DNA from: Gammaproteobacteria bacterium 39-13 | GTDB lineage: Bacteria > Pseudomonadota > Gammaproteobacteria > Berkiellales > Berkiellaceae | NCBI GenBank assembly: GCA_001898235.1 | Contig: MKTN01000032.1 | Span: 1-64,000 of the forward strand | Reading direction: 5' to 3' | Length of the DNA: 64,000 bases | Part shown: positions 54,478 through 64,000 of the stretch, piece by piece | How the letters are laid out: each line of letters starts with the position of its first letter | Numbering within the stretch: position 1 is the first letter of the stretch | The notes under the pieces: generated by a model | What the model was told of the DNA's origin: nothing | What the model saw: the letters and a program-made list of their open reading frames with translations, nothing else | Databases searched by the model: none | Program-made: the position numbers and the translations under genes

Positions 54478-55813
54478 GGAGATCCAAGCGCAATTACATG
54501 GATCGGATGTGGATTTCCCTTCGCTTGCTATTGATAGCCGAAAAGTGCAACCGGGGGATATGTTTGCTGCAATTAAAGGAGAAAATCATGATGGTCATGA
54601 TTTTATAGCACAAGCTATTACCCAGGGAGCAAAAGTTATTCTTGCTTCACGCGGCCCTGAAAATGAAATTGAGAAAAAGATTTCTTTTTTACAGGTAGCA
54701 GATACCACTATAGCATTGGGGGAGTTAGCAGCTTTTTGGCGGCGCTTAAATCCTATTCCAATGGTGGGGTTAACGGGTAGTTGTGGTAAGACTTCAGTTA
54801 AAGGGATGGTTGAAGCCATTTGCCAGCAACAAGGAACTACTTTGGCAACCAAAGGTAATTTTAACAATCATATTGGTTTGCCATTAACATTACTGCGTTT
54901 GGATCCTAAATATCAGTTTGCTGTGATTGAAATGGGGGCAAGCCATGTTGGAGAAATTCGGTATTTAGGTAAGATTGCGCATCCTACAATTACCTTAATT
55001 ACGAATGTTGCTCCAGCGCATTTGCTGGGGTTTGGCAGCATAGAAAATGTTGCAAAAGCCAAAGGTGAAATTTATGAAATTTTACCACCAGAAGGAAAAG
55101 CTATTCTCAACATTGATGAAGCTTTCAGTGAGACCTGGCGTCAGATTATTGGTACACGAGAAGCCATCACCTACGGGTTATCTGATGGAGCAATGGTGTT
55201 CGCTCGTGATATTGAGTTACAACCTTTTTTCGTGCAATTCACTCTGCATTTGCCAAATGAACAGTCTCATAGCGTAAAAGTGAATATTCCGGGCAAACAT
55301 ACGGTGATGAATGCTTTAGCTGCAGCTGCTTGCGGATTTGCTTTAGGGATCTCTCTGCCTCGAATTGTTTCAGGCCTTGAATCCTTTCAAGGGGTGCCCG
55401 GTCGTTTGCGACGCTTTAAGGGATTAGAAGGAGCGGTTGTGATTGATGATAGCTACAACGCCAATCCTGGCTCGGTAAATGCAGCCTTAGATGTGCTTGC
55501 TAATTGCCAAGGAAAGCGGACCTTTGTGATGGGAGACATGGCTGAATTAGGAGAGAATGCTATTAATTATCATGCTGAGGTTGGGAAGGTAGCTCGTCAG
55601 AAGGGCATAGAGCGTTTATTGGCGGTTGGGAAGCTCAGCGAGCATGCGGTGAAGGCATTTGGTGAAGGTGCCAAAATTTACCTCAGCAAAGATGCATTGG
55701 TTGCTGATTTAAAAGGGATGCTGACTTCACAATCCATTGTTTTAATTAAAGGCTCACGCAGTTCAGGCATGGATGTCGTGACTGATGCGTTGGCAATACG
55801 TGAGGAAGCTTAA
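54455..55813 (+). CDS. murF: UDP-MurNAc-tripeptide:D-Ala-D-Ala ligase
   Basis: MurF adds D-Ala-D-Ala to complete the UDP-MurNAc pentapeptide. The 452-residue protein has the N-terminal [27 protein letters not shown] loop [29 protein letters not shown], and [16 protein letters not shown]. The start lies inside murE, which implies coupled translation. Confidence 0.97.
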   Translation: MKLSIIAKEIQAQLHGSDVDFPSLAIDSRKVQPGDMFAAIKGENHDGHDFIAQAITQGAKVILASRGPENEIEKKISFLQVADTTIALGELAAFWRRLNPIPMVGLTGSCGKTSVKGMVEAICQQQGTTLATKGNFNNHIGLPLTLLRLDPKYQFAVIEMGASHVGEIRYLGKIAHPTITLITNVAPAHLLGFGSIENVAKAKGEIYEILPPEGKAILNIDEAFSETWRQIIGTREAITYGLSDGAMVFARDIELQPFFVQFTLHLPNEQSHSVKVNIPGKHTVMNALAAAACGFALGISLPRIVSGLESFQGVPGRLRRFKGLEGAVVIDDSYNANPGSVNAALDVLANCQGKRTFVMGDMAELGENAINYHAEVGKVARQKGIERLLAVGKLSEHAVKAFGEGAKIYLSKDALVADLKGMLTSQSIVLIKGSRSSGMDVVTDALAIREEA

Positions 55814-55815
55814 GC

Positions 55816-56898
55816 ATGCTGCTTTGGTTAGCTGATTTTTTATCGCAACATTTTCGTTTTTTTCATGTGTTTCATTACTTGACGCTGCGTACTATTTTAG
55901 CAGCGTTAACAGCGTTGATTTGGACGCTATGGTTTGGTCCACATATGATCAATTGGCTACGCCAGCATCAAATGGGACAACAAGTACGCCAAGATGGTCC
56001 ACAATCACACTATAGTAAGGCTGGGACCCCGACGATGGGGGGCGCGATTATCTTGGTGGCAATAGGGGTAGCGTGCCTACTATGGGGAGATCTCACGAAC
56101 CGCTATTTTTGGATTGTGCTTTTAGTAACATTGGGGTTTGGATTAATCGGTTGGATTGATGATTATCGAAAAATTATCAAAAAGAATTCTAAAGGACTAC
56201 CCGGTAGATGGAAATATTTATTTCAATCTATTATCGGTTTAGTTGCTGTTAGCTATCTTTACCTGACTGCAACCACACCTCAAGAAACGCAGCTAGCATT
56301 ACCCTTCTTTAAAAATGCCTTAATTCCTTTAGGCTTTTCTTATGTTATTTTGTCTTACTTTGTCATCGTAGGTGCTAGTAATGCAGTCAATTTAACGGAC
56401 GGTTTAGATGGATTGGCCATCTTGCCTACCGTGCTGGTCGGCGGGGCATTAGGCATATTTGCTTACCTTGCTGGGCACGCTGAATTTGCTCAATACCTTG
56501 CTATTCCGCATGTATTAGGCGTTGGGGAGCTCTGTGTATTTTGTGGTGCCTTAATGGGGGCAGGGCTTGGGTTCTTATGGTTTAACGCTTATCCCGCTCA
56601 AGTGTTTATGGGAGATGTGGGATCATTAGCCTTAGGCGCTGCGTTAGGGATCATTGCTGTTGTCGTTAGACAAGAAATTGTACTGTTCATTATGGGCGGG
56701 GTTTTTGTCATGGAAACGGTTTCTGTGATTTTGCAGGTGGCCTCTTTTAAATTAACCGGACAAAGAATTTTTCGCATGGCACCCATTCATCATCATTTTG
56801 AGTTAAAAGGGTGGCCTGAGCCAAAGGTCATTGTGCGCTTTTGGATTATGACAGTTGTATTGGTATTAGTAGGATTAGCAACGTTGAAGTTGCGTTGA
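55816..56898 (+). CDS. mraY: Phospho-MurNAc-pentapeptide transferase
   Basis: MraY joins phospho-MurNAc-pentapeptide to undecaprenyl phosphate, giving lipid I, in the inner membrane. The 360-residue polytopic protein has GTPTMGG, the catalytic [18 protein letters not shown], and [10 protein letters not shown]. It starts two bases after murF. A repeat element separates it from murD. Confidence 0.97.
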   Translation: MLLWLADFLSQHFRFFHVFHYLTLRTILAALTALIWTLWFGPHMINWLRQHQMGQQVRQDGPQSHYSKAGTPTMGGAIILVAIGVACLLWGDLTNRYFWIVLLVTLGFGLIGWIDDYRKIIKKNSKGLPGRWKYLFQSIIGLVAVSYLYLTATTPQETQLALPFFKNALIPLGFSYVILSYFVIVGASNAVNLTDGLDGLAILPTVLVGGALGIFAYLAGHAEFAQYLAIPHVLGVGELCVFCGALMGAGLGFLWFNAYPAQVFMGDVGSLALGAALGIIAVVVRQEIVLFIMGGVFVMETVSVILQVASFKLTGQRIFRMAPIHHHFELKGWPEPKVIVRFWIMTVVLVLVGLATLKLR

Positions 56899-56918
56899 GG
56901 TAGTCTGCTTTTTTATCT

Positions 56919-57027
56919 TGTCCCCTCTCCCGTGCGAGGGAGAGGGTTAGGGTGAGGGGCTTTTGAACATGCACCCTTACCCGCCCTAACGGGCACCCTC
57001 TCCCGCAAGGCGGGCGAGGGGAAAGAC
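56919..57027. repeat. CCCTCTCCCG-family inverted repeat (copy B5)
   Basis: A 109-bp element inside the dcw cluster, between mraY and murD. It contains CCCCTCTCCCGTGCGAGGGA and, in reverse sense, CCCGCCCTAACGGGC and CCCTCTCCCGCAAGGCGGGC; its ends TTGTCCCCTC and GAGGGGAAAGAC are inverted. It adds a possible hairpin in the operon transcript. Confidence 0.75.
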
Positions 57028-57051
57028 TTGAATGCTTAAGGGAATTCTCGT

Positions 57052-58422
57052 GTGAACAATTCAAACTTACATGTCGTCATCGGTCTTGGTGCAACAGGAC
57101 TTTCCTGTGTTCGCTTTTTATTGAAACAACACATTCCAGTTGTGGTCATGGACACCCGGGATATACCTCCCAACTTAGCGCAATTTCAAAAAGATTATCC
57201 GACTGTTCCAGTGTATACAGGTCATGAGTGGCCACAGGCTATTTTAAATCAAGCTAAAGCATTGGTGGTGAGCCCTGGGATCTCAATTGCTATTGCTCCT
57301 ATCGCGCAAGCTAAGGCACATGGTGTTGAAATTATTGGTGACATTGAATTGTTTGCCAGAATCAATAAAGCACCTGTCATTGCTATCACCGGTTCCAACG
57401 GTAAGAGTACAGTCACGACCTTAGTAGGTGAGATGGCCCGCGTTGCCGGAAGAAAAGTTGCAGTAGTCGGAAATATTGGCACGCCAGTATTAGATGTGTT
57501 TGATGAGGGGATGCCAGCATTTGATTTAATTGTGATGGAGCTTTCGAGTTTTCAACTTGAAACGACCTATAGTTTGCAACCGCTTGCAGCAACGGTTTTA
57601 AATGTGACACCTGATCATATGGATCGTTATGATAGTCTTGCAGACTATGCTAGTGCGAAGCATAGAATTTTTATGAATGCGCAGCATGTGATTATTAATC
57701 AAGACGATCCACTTTCACAAAGCGCTCAAATTTCCAATCTTGCGAAGAAAAGCTTTTTCACCACAGCCGTACCCACGCAGAACCAATTTGGTTTGCGGAC
57801 GTTAGAAGGAAAAATGTGGCTTGCCTTAGGTGAGCAAAATATATTGCCTGCCGACACCCTGAAAATTGTTGGAAAACATAACTTAGCAAATGCGCTAAGT
57901 GCGCTTGCTTTAGGAGCTGCCGCAGATCTGCCAATGAAAGAGATGCTGCAAGCCTTAGTTTCATTTAATGGATTATCTCACCGTTGCCAATGGGTTGCAG
58001 AAAAAGAAGGGATCCGTTGGATTAATGATTCAAAAGGGACCAATATTGGCGCTTGCCAAGCGGCATTAGAAGGCATTGGGCAGCAACTATTAGGAAAAAT
58101 TGTACTTTTATTAGGCGGAGATGGTAAAGGTGCTGATTTTGCCGATTTATCTTCGCAAGTGATTAAATATTGCCGAGCCATTATTGTAATGGGCAAAGAT
58201 GGTAGTCGCATTTTGGCGGAGCTTGGAGAATCGATACAGTCTTATGCTGCTGGGTCGATGCAAGAAGCCGTAGAAATAGCCGCTTCTTGTGCGCAATCTG
58301 GGGATGTTGTGTTGTTATCACCGGCTTGTTCTAGCTTAGATCAGTATCAAAATTTTTCACATCGAGGGGAAATATTTATGGATACTGTCAAAGCAGTATT
58401 GGGCCATGCTCATGTCGGTTAG
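57052..58422 (+). CDS. murD: UDP-MurNAc-L-alanine:D-glutamate ligase
   Basis: MurD adds D-glutamate to UDP-MurNAc-L-Ala. The 456-residue protein has the N-terminal GLGATGLSCVRFL, the ATP loop ITGSNGKSTVTTL (about residue 110), and NDSKGTN and LLGGDGKGADF in the C-terminal part. It starts with GTG at 57052. ftsW begins inside its last 17 bases. Confidence 0.96.
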   Translation: MNNSNLHVVIGLGATGLSCVRFLLKQHIPVVVMDTRDIPPNLAQFQKDYPTVPVYTGHEWPQAILNQAKALVVSPGISIAIAPIAQAKAHGVEIIGDIELFARINKAPVIAITGSNGKSTVTTLVGEMARVAGRKVAVVGNIGTPVLDVFDEGMPAFDLIVMELSSFQLETTYSLQPLAATVLNVTPDHMDRYDSLADYASAKHRIFMNAQHVIINQDDPLSQSAQISNLAKKSFFTTAVPTQNQFGLRTLEGKMWLALGEQNILPADTLKIVGKHNLANALSALALGAAADLPMKEMLQALVSFNGLSHRCQWVAEKEGIRWINDSKGTNIGACQAALEGIGQQLLGKIVLLLGGDGKGADFADLSSQVIKYCRAIIVMGKDGSRILAELGESIQSYAAGSMQEAVEIAASCAQSGDVVLLSPACSSLDQYQNFSHRGEIFMDTVKAVLGHAHVG

Positions 58423-59581
58423 AGCACAACGAAAGTTTTTTTATAACACGCGAATAGATCCACTGCTGATTGGATCGGTTGTCGCATTACTTTCCCTAGG
58501 GTTAGTGATGGTGACTTCTGCTTCAATAGTCATTGCAGAAAGACGATTAGGACATCCTTTTTATTACACGCTTCACCAAGGTGTTGCGATGTTGGTCGGT
58601 TTTTTTTGCGCTTTGTTTGTATGCGCGCTTCCGGTTAAAGTTTGGTTTCGTCTTGCTGCTTTTATGATGGTGGCGGCGCTGATTTCTTTAGTCTTAGTCC
58701 TTATTCCGGGAATAGGGCGTGTTGTTAATGGAAGTGCGCGCTGGCTAAATGTGGGATTTACCTCATTTCAAGTGTCTGAGTTTTGCAAATTATCAGTCGT
58801 TATTTATATATCAAGTTATATCGTACGACATAACGAAGCATTGAAGCAGAAAGTATCTGGTTTTATTCGTCCCATGCTGCTGCTTTCCTTTGTGGGCGCG
58901 TTACTTATTCTAGAGCCTGATTTTGGCGCTACGGTTGTTATTTTAGCTACCTCCTTGGCGATGTTATTTTTGGCAGGAGTACCCTTATGGCAATTTATTG
59001 TGTTGCTATCTGTGGTTGCGGTGACATTAGGCGCGGTAGCCATTTCTGCTCCTTATCGCTTAGAGCGACTGACTTCCTTTTTAGATCCTTGGGCTGTGCA
59101 GTTTGATAGTGGGTATCAGTTGACCCAAGCTCTCATTGCCTTTGGTAGAGGAGAATGGTTAGGGGTAGGATTGGGAAGCAGTATTCAAAAGTTATTTTAC
59201 TTACCTGAGGCGCATACCGACTTTGTTTTTGCTGTCTTAGCAGAAGAATTGGGGTTAGTCGGTGCACTAGCGACTGTTGCTTTGTATATCCTATTTGTTT
59301 GGCGTGGTATGATGGTAGGTTTGAATGCTGAAAAGCGAGACGATCGCTTCGCCGCTTTTGTAAGCTATGGCATTAGTCTTTGGGTTGGTTTGCAGACGTT
59401 GATTAATATCGGCGTTAACACAGGCGTATTGCCGACCAAAGGTTTAACGCTTCCTTTTTTAAGCTATGGTGGAAGCAGCGTATTAGTAATATGCGTTGCA
59501 GTTGGATTATTAGTGCGGGTTGATTATGAAAATCGGTTAGCCCGACGCCGGGAGACCCCCATTGGGCGTGCAACAAAATAA
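58406..59581 (+). CDS. ftsW: Septal peptidoglycan polymerase FtsW
   Basis: FtsW is the SEDS-family glycosyltransferase that makes septal peptidoglycan with its transpeptidase partner FtsI. The 391-residue polytopic protein has the SEDS motifs GSARWLNVGFTSFQVSEFCKL, LEPDFGATVV, LPEAHTDFVFAVLAEELG, and NTGVLPTKGLTLPFLSYGGSS. Its usual partner gene ftsI is not in the cluster, so it must be elsewhere. Confidence 0.96.
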   Translation: MLMSVRAQRKFFYNTRIDPLLIGSVVALLSLGLVMVTSASIVIAERRLGHPFYYTLHQGVAMLVGFFCALFVCALPVKVWFRLAAFMMVAALISLVLVLIPGIGRVVNGSARWLNVGFTSFQVSEFCKLSVVIYISSYIVRHNEALKQKVSGFIRPMLLLSFVGALLILEPDFGATVVILATSLAMLFLAGVPLWQFIVLLSVVAVTLGAVAISAPYRLERLTSFLDPWAVQFDSGYQLTQALIAFGRGEWLGVGLGSSIQKLFYLPEAHTDFVFAVLAEELGLVGALATVALYILFVWRGMMVGLNAEKRDDRFAAFVSYGISLWVGLQTLINIGVNTGVLPTKGLTLPFLSYGGSSVLVICVAVGLLVRVDYENRLARRRETPIGRATK

Positions 59582-60731
59582 CAAAAACCATAATACTTCT
59601 TCTCCCTCTGAAGGGGAGCCTAACCCTATTTCCTCAAAAAAAGTTATGATACTAGCTGGTGGAACTGGCGGACATGTCATGCCTGCGCTTGCAGTTGCTC
59701 AGTATCTGCAAGAAAAAAACGTTGCTATCCACTGGTTAGGAACCCAAGCAGGTTTTGAAGCACGATTAGTACCCCAAGCAGGAATAACTATTTCCTATAT
59801 TGATATTCAAGGGTTACGTCGAACTAAATGGTATGCATGGGCATTAGCGCCCTGGCGTATTACCAAAGCATTGCTACAGTCGCTTCGTGTGATGTTGCGA
59901 GAGCGTCCTGACGTTGTATTAAGCATGGGAGGGTATGTAGCAGGACCTGGCTCCGTCGCTGCTTGGTTATTAAGATGTCCTTTAGTGCTACATGAACAAA
60001 ATGCAATTTCTGGGTGGACTAATCGTGTACTCTCAAAGTTTGCCAAGCGGATTATGGTTGCATTTCCTAATGTCTTTTCTGAAGTTATACAAAAAGTCAC
60101 CTTTACGGGCAATCCTATCCGTAAGGAAATATTAGCTTTACCTTCGCCAGATGAACGATTTATTGAAGAAGAAAAAATACAAGAAGAGGTGACGTGTCAT
60201 CTTCTTATTCTGGGAGGAAGCCAAGGTGCCCAGATCCTCAATCAAACAGTACCACAGGCACTTGCGCTTTTGCCTTTAAAACTCCGTCCCAAGGTTTGGC
60301 ACCAAACGGGAAAAAGCCAGCTTGAGCAAACAAAAGTAAACTATGCCGAGCATGGCATAGAGGCAGAAGTAACTGATTTTATACAAGATATGGCCAAGGC
60401 TTATGCGTGGGCTGATATTGTTATTTGTCGAAGTGGAGCTTTAACAGTTGCTGAGCTGTCTGCCGTCGGTGTAGCCAGTATTTTAGTCCCTTTTCCTTAT
60501 GCAGTAGATGATCATCAGACGTTTAATGCTAAATACTTAAGCGATCGAGAAGGTGCGTTTTTGTTGCCGCAGTCAGCATTATCTGCCGAGTCTCTACAAA
60601 AGATTTTACTTGAATACATTAATAATCCAGCAAAACGTCTTGCTGTCGCCAAGGCTTGTAGGCAATTAGCGAAACCTTTGGCAACAACAGATGTGGCGGA
60701 ACTTTGTTTAGAGGTTAGTTGTGGATCATAA
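59562..60731 (+). CDS. murG: Lipid I N-acetylglucosaminyltransferase
   Basis: MurG adds GlcNAc to lipid I, giving lipid II, on the inner membrane's cytosolic face. It has [54 protein letters not shown], and [14 protein letters not shown]. The start is uncertain: TTG 59562 (with GGAG at 59551, overlapping ftsW by 20 bases) gives 389 residues with a polar 28-residue N-terminal extension, while ATG 59646 would match homologue length but has no ribosome binding site. Confidence 0.95.
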   Translation: MGVQQNNKNHNTSSPSEGEPNPISSKKVMILAGGTGGHVMPALAVAQYLQEKNVAIHWLGTQAGFEARLVPQAGITISYIDIQGLRRTKWYAWALAPWRITKALLQSLRVMLRERPDVVLSMGGYVAGPGSVAAWLLRCPLVLHEQNAISGWTNRVLSKFAKRIMVAFPNVFSEVIQKVTFTGNPIRKEILALPSPDERFIEEEKIQEEVTCHLLILGGSQGAQILNQTVPQALALLPLKLRPKVWHQTGKSQLEQTKVNYAEHGIEAEVTDFIQDMAKAYAWADIVICRSGALTVAELSAVGVASILVPFPYAVDDHQTFNAKYLSDREGAFLLPQSALSAESLQKILLEYINNPAKRLAVAKACRQLAKPLATTDVAELCLEVSCGS

Positions 60732-62169
60732 AAATAGCCAATTTACGGTGCCGGAAATGCGCCGAATCAAGACCATTCATTTTGTAGGAATTGGGGGCGT
60801 TGGCATGGGAGGGATTGCAGAAGTCCTTCTTACACAAGGGTATCGTATTACAGGATCTGATCCCGCTTCTAGCGCATTGACCACACGCTTGAAAAAATTG
60901 GGCGCACACATTAGTCATGAACATTCAGCTGAAAATGTTAAAGGAGCTGATGTTGTAGTGATATCTAGTGCGGTAAAAGAAAATAATATTGAAATCGTTA
61001 CCGCAACTGCTGCACGCATTCCTGTTGTTGCACGCGCTGCCATGTTGGCTGAATTGATGCGTTTTCGCTATGGAATTGCTGTAGCGGGAACACACGGTAA
61101 AACCACTACCACCAGTTTAATTGCGAGTTTATTAGCGCAAGGAGGGCTTGATCCTACTTTTGTCATTGGTGGTAAATTAAATAGTGTAGGAACCAATGCG
61201 CGTCTTGGAGCAAGCCGTTATTTAGTTGCAGAAGCTGATGAAAGTGATGCTTCCTTTTTGCATCTTCATCCTATGGTTTCGGTTGTGACCAATATCGACA
61301 CAGATCATTTGGGAACTTACGAAAACGATTTTGCCAAGCTGAAAGATACCTTTGTTCAATTTTTACATAACTTACCTTTTTATGGATTTGCATTAGTTTG
61401 TATGGATTGCGCTGTGGTGCAATCCATACTACCGAAAGTGGCGCGTCCGGTGATCACTTATGGTTTTCATCAAGATGCAGATTATCGAGCAGTCAATTAC
61501 CAGCAAGATGGAATCAAAACCACTTTTACTGCAGAGCGCCCTCATAATGTGCCATTAACAGTGACATTAAATTTACCTGGAAAACATAATGTATTGAATG
61601 CTTTAGCTGCTATCGCTGTTGCAACTGAAGAAGGTGTGTCAGATGAAGCGATTATTCAAGGCTTAGCAGAATTCGCAGGCATTGGGCGACGTTTTCATAT
61701 TCATGGGGAATATTTAGCACCACAAGGGCATGCGTTAGTGATTGAAGATTATGGTCATCACCCGCAAGAGGTGAAGGTGACGATAGAAGCAGCGCGTGGC
61801 GCGTGGCCAGATAGACGTATCGTGATGGCATTTCAACCGCATCGATACTCTCGTACCAGCATGTTATTTGAAGATTTTACGCAAGTTTTATCTGAGGTTG
61901 ATGTTTTATTAATGCTAGAAGTTTATTCCGCAGGTGAAGATCCTATTGCCGGTGCAGATGGACGCACGCTGTGTCGCTCAATACGTCAGCGAGGTAGCGT
62001 TGATCCTATTTTTGTTCCTTCGCCTTCTGAATTGCGCGAAACCTTAGATAACGTATTGCAGCCAAACGATATATTGTTACTTCAAGGCGCAGGTAATATT
62101 GGTGCTGTCGCCATTGATTTAGTTTCTCAAGCAGTAGCCGCTGAAGCTGCTGGTCGTAAAACAGGTTAA
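60721..62169 (+). CDS. murC: UDP-N-acetylmuramate:L-alanine ligase
   Basis: MurC adds the first amino acid to UDP-MurNAc. The 482-residue protein has the [14 protein letters not shown] dinucleotide-like loop, the ATP motif [11 protein letters not shown], the [10 protein letters not shown] metal/substrate site, and [10 protein letters not shown]. It starts with GTG 60721 and overlaps murG by 11 bases. Confidence 0.97.
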   Translation: MDHKNSQFTVPEMRRIKTIHFVGIGGVGMGGIAEVLLTQGYRITGSDPASSALTTRLKKLGAHISHEHSAENVKGADVVVISSAVKENNIEIVTATAARIPVVARAAMLAELMRFRYGIAVAGTHGKTTTTSLIASLLAQGGLDPTFVIGGKLNSVGTNARLGASRYLVAEADESDASFLHLHPMVSVVTNIDTDHLGTYENDFAKLKDTFVQFLHNLPFYGFALVCMDCAVVQSILPKVARPVITYGFHQDADYRAVNYQQDGIKTTFTAERPHNVPLTVTLNLPGKHNVLNALAAIAVATEEGVSDEAIIQGLAEFAGIGRRFHIHGEYLAPQGHALVIEDYGHHPQEVKVTIEAARGAWPDRRIVMAFQPHRYSRTSMLFEDFTQVLSEVDVLLMLEVYSAGEDPIAGADGRTLCRSIRQRGSVDPIFVPSPSELRETLDNVLQPNDILLLQGAGNIGAVAIDLVSQAVAAEAAGRKTG

Positions 62170-62176
62170 ATAAAAT

Positions 62177-63091
62177 ATGTTGAATAAAGATGCCAAAGAA
62201 GAAGTGCTCATTGAAGGAGAATTGCTATCGCAATCTTTGGCCTCTTTAACTAGTTGGCATATTGGTGGTATTGCCGAGCGACTTTATTACCCACCTGATG
62301 TGGAAAAATTGAGCCATTACTTAAATACTTTGTCACTAGAAAAGCCAATTACTTGGCTGGGGTTAGGCAGCAATGTACTCATCCGCGATGGGGGCATCAA
62401 GGGCGCAGTCATTTGCACAAGGCAGCTTCAAGAATTATATCAGCAAGCAGATGGTAGCATTGTTGCGCAAGCCGGTGTTACTTGTGCTAAGTTTGCGCGT
62501 TTTGCAAGTGCAAGAGGATTTGCTGATGCTGTTTTTTTTGCCGGGATCCCTGGCACAATAGGTGGCGCCTTAGCAATGAACGCCGGAGCATTTGGCGGAG
62601 AAACCTGGGAATGGGTTGAAGCGGTGACGATGATCAATCGGCAGGGACAATTCACAAAGCGAAGTGCTAATGAGTTTGACGTTGGTTATCGTTCGGTACG
62701 CTCTAAGCAGGGGCAGCCATTACAAGAGGCTTTTATTGAAGGGATTTTTCGTTTTCCTTTGCGTCAACATACTGAGGGGAAGAATAGTATTCGAGAGTTA
62801 TTACGGAAACGATCAAGCTCTCAGCCTATTGGCACTTTAAATTGCGGCTCTGTTTATAGAAATCCACCAGGTGATTTTGCAGCTAGACTAATAGAGGCGT
62901 GTCAATTGAAAGGACATCAAGTAGGTGATGCAATAGTATCTCCCAAGCACGCAAATTTTATTATTAACTTAGGTCATGCGAAGGCGCGCGATGTCGAAGC
63001 ATTAATGGAAATTATTGAGATTAGCGTTTTATCCCAGTTTGGGATCAAGCTATTCGCTGAGGTAAAAATTCTTGGCCAGAAAGAGGACTAA
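62177..63091 (+). CDS. murB: UDP-N-acetylenolpyruvoylglucosamine reductase
   Basis: MurB reduces the enolpyruvyl product of MurA to UDP-MurNAc with NADPH and FAD. The 304-residue protein has WLGLGSNVLIRDGG, GIPGTIGGALAMNAGAFG, VGYRSVRSK, LNCGSVYRNPPGDFAARLIE (proton-donor serine) and the catalytic glutamate in FAEVKILG. Its place between murC and ddl is seen in several lineages, unlike E. coli. Confidence 0.96.
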   Translation: MLNKDAKEEVLIEGELLSQSLASLTSWHIGGIAERLYYPPDVEKLSHYLNTLSLEKPITWLGLGSNVLIRDGGIKGAVICTRQLQELYQQADGSIVAQAGVTCAKFARFASARGFADAVFFAGIPGTIGGALAMNAGAFGGETWEWVEAVTMINRQGQFTKRSANEFDVGYRSVRSKQGQPLQEAFIEGIFRFPLRQHTEGKNSIRELLRKRSSSQPIGTLNCGSVYRNPPGDFAARLIEACQLKGHQVGDAIVSPKHANFIINLGHAKARDVEALMEIIEISVLSQFGIKLFAEVKILGQKED

Positions 63092-63094
63092 CTC

Positions 63095-64000
63095 GTGGCA
63101 AACTTAATCCAAAATCTAAAAACATTCACTGAGAAACCTATTACACGGCCTGAGAAGAGAAAATTACAAGCAAAAGAATTTGGAAAAGTAGCTGTTTTGT
63201 TTGGTGGGCGTTCTTCAGAGCGTAGCATTTCATTACAAAGTGGAGAAAACATTCTGAATTCTCTTTTACAACAAGGGATAGATGCTCATGGTATTGATCC
63301 TGATGAAAATTTAGCGCAAAAGCTTATCGAGGGTAAGTTTCAACGTGCATTTGTCGCTTTGCATGGAAAAGAAGGTGAGGATGGGGTTGTGCAAGGTCTT
63401 TTGCAATTATTAGGGATCCCCTTTACCGGCAGTGGTGTAGCTGCCTCTGCATTGGCGATGGATAAAGCAAGAGCAAAGCTAGTCATGAATGGTTTACGGA
63501 TCCCCACACCCGTATTCGGCGTTGCTAAAGATATAGAAACTGCTAATGAAATTTCACAAAAGATAGGGTTCCCCGTTTCTGTTAAACCTGTAGCGGAAGG
63601 ATCAAGTATTGGGGTTACCCGAGTTGCTAATTTGGCAGGGATTGCGCCTGCTTTTCATAAGGCGGCTCGTTACGGTGATGTGATTATCGAAAAATGGATC
63701 GATGGAAAAGATTTTTTTGTCAGCATCATAGGCGATACGGTATTACCCTCTGTGGAAGTTCATGCTTCAAGTGGGTTTTATGATTACCAGGCGAAATACG
63801 AATCTCACGAAACGAAATATCTTTGCCCAGCACCTATTTCATTAGCAAAAGAACGCGCATTGCGTGCGTTAGCCTATCGCGCGTTTTGTGCTTTAGGGTG
63901 CGAAGGGTGGGGGCGTGTTGATTTAATGCAAGATGAGAGTGGTAAGTTTTGGGTATTGGAAGTAAATACGATCCCTGGTATGACTTCTCATAGCCTTGTT
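63095..64000 (+). CDS. ddl: D-alanine-D-alanine ligase (cut by window end)
   Basis: Ddl joins two D-alanines with ATP for the stem peptide. 302 codons are present from GTG 63095 (AGAGGA upstream). The ATP-grasp features are visible: GKVAVLFGGRSSERSISLQSG, ALHGKEGEDGVVQGLLQLLGIPFTGSGVAASALAMDK, PVSVKPVAEGSSIGVTRV, and the C-terminal EVNTIPGMTSHSLV. The first about 34 residues are polar and extend beyond the usual N-terminus. The final residues lie outside the window. Confidence 0.95.
   Translation, partial: MANLIQNLKTFTEKPITRPEKRKLQAKEFGKVAVLFGGRSSERSISLQSGENILNSLLQQGIDAHGIDPDENLAQKLIEGKFQRAFVALHGKEGEDGVVQGLLQLLGIPFTGSGVAASALAMDKARAKLVMNGLRIPTPVFGVAKDIETANEISQKIGFPVSVKPVAEGSSIGVTRVANLAGIAPAFHKAARYGDVIIEKWIDGKDFFVSIIGDTVLPSVEVHASSGFYDYQAKYESHETKYLCPAPISLAKERALRALAYRAFCALGCEGWGRVDLMQDESGKFWVLEVNTIPGMTSHSLV

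Overview
The window is a chromosomal segment of a moderately AT-rich gammaproteobacterium. Gene order and gene content (mla and dcw clusters, petABC-sspAB, feoAB, a lysine-tailed HU, coiled-coil and repeat proteins of unknown function) suggest a Legionellales/Coxiella-like relative, possibly host-associated. The lineage is inferred from gene content only.

Layout. 1-7030: start of kdsD, the divergent outer-membrane lipid transport operon mlaFEDCB, a GT-C-like membrane protein, ibaG and murA. 7300-17100: an alpha/beta hydrolase, zapE, a double-glycine-leader peptide gene, Fur-controlled feoAB, rlmA, the HU-like protein, glcF, a thioredoxin-fold ferredoxin, and rplM-rpsI. 17300-32220 is an accessory block: ybiT, two coiled-coil genes sharing an upstream motif, ribE, a hipBA pair whose HipA lacks key catalytic residues, a three-gene signalling operon (GAF histidine kinase, REC/HD-GYP-like, REC/PAS/GGDEF-like), a TPR protein, two tandem ankyrin-like paralogues and an SpmA/B-type protein. 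32550-36220: petABC and sspAB. 36370-41000: a second double-glycine-leader peptide, two small membrane proteins, glcD, dolP, diaA and yraN. 41000-47510 is another accessory block: an SGNH hydrolase, a nucleotidyltransferase-like protein, an esterase, a LuxR-type regulator and small hypotheticals. 47750-64000: lpoA, rsmI, the RNase P RNA and the dcw cluster mraZ-rsmH-ftsL-murE-murF-mraY-murD-ftsW-murG-murC-murB-ddl (ddl cut by the window end). ftsI is absent from its normal place.

The backbone order rplM-rpsI-petABC-sspAB-dolP-diaA-yraN-lpoA-rsmI-rnpB-mraZ is, from memory, the order in Pseudomonas-type gammaproteobacteria. Here it is opened at three points by accessory DNA, and these insertions hold most of the unusual genes. 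Intergenic spaces carry several families of dispersed inverted repeats: an ERIC-like family of about 120-190 bp (six copies), a CCCTCTCCCG family and one paired GTAGG-TGGGCC element.

Most notable for follow-up: a c-di-GMP-type signalling module in which both enzymatic domains have lost their active-site motifs, beside a HipA with natural substitutions at the two positions equivalent to E. coli S150 and D309; two unlinked bacteriocin-like precursors with matching 15-residue leaders; two effector-like genes sharing a 35-bp upstream element; a 19-residue acidic insertion in ribosomal protein S9; and a dcw cluster without ftsI.
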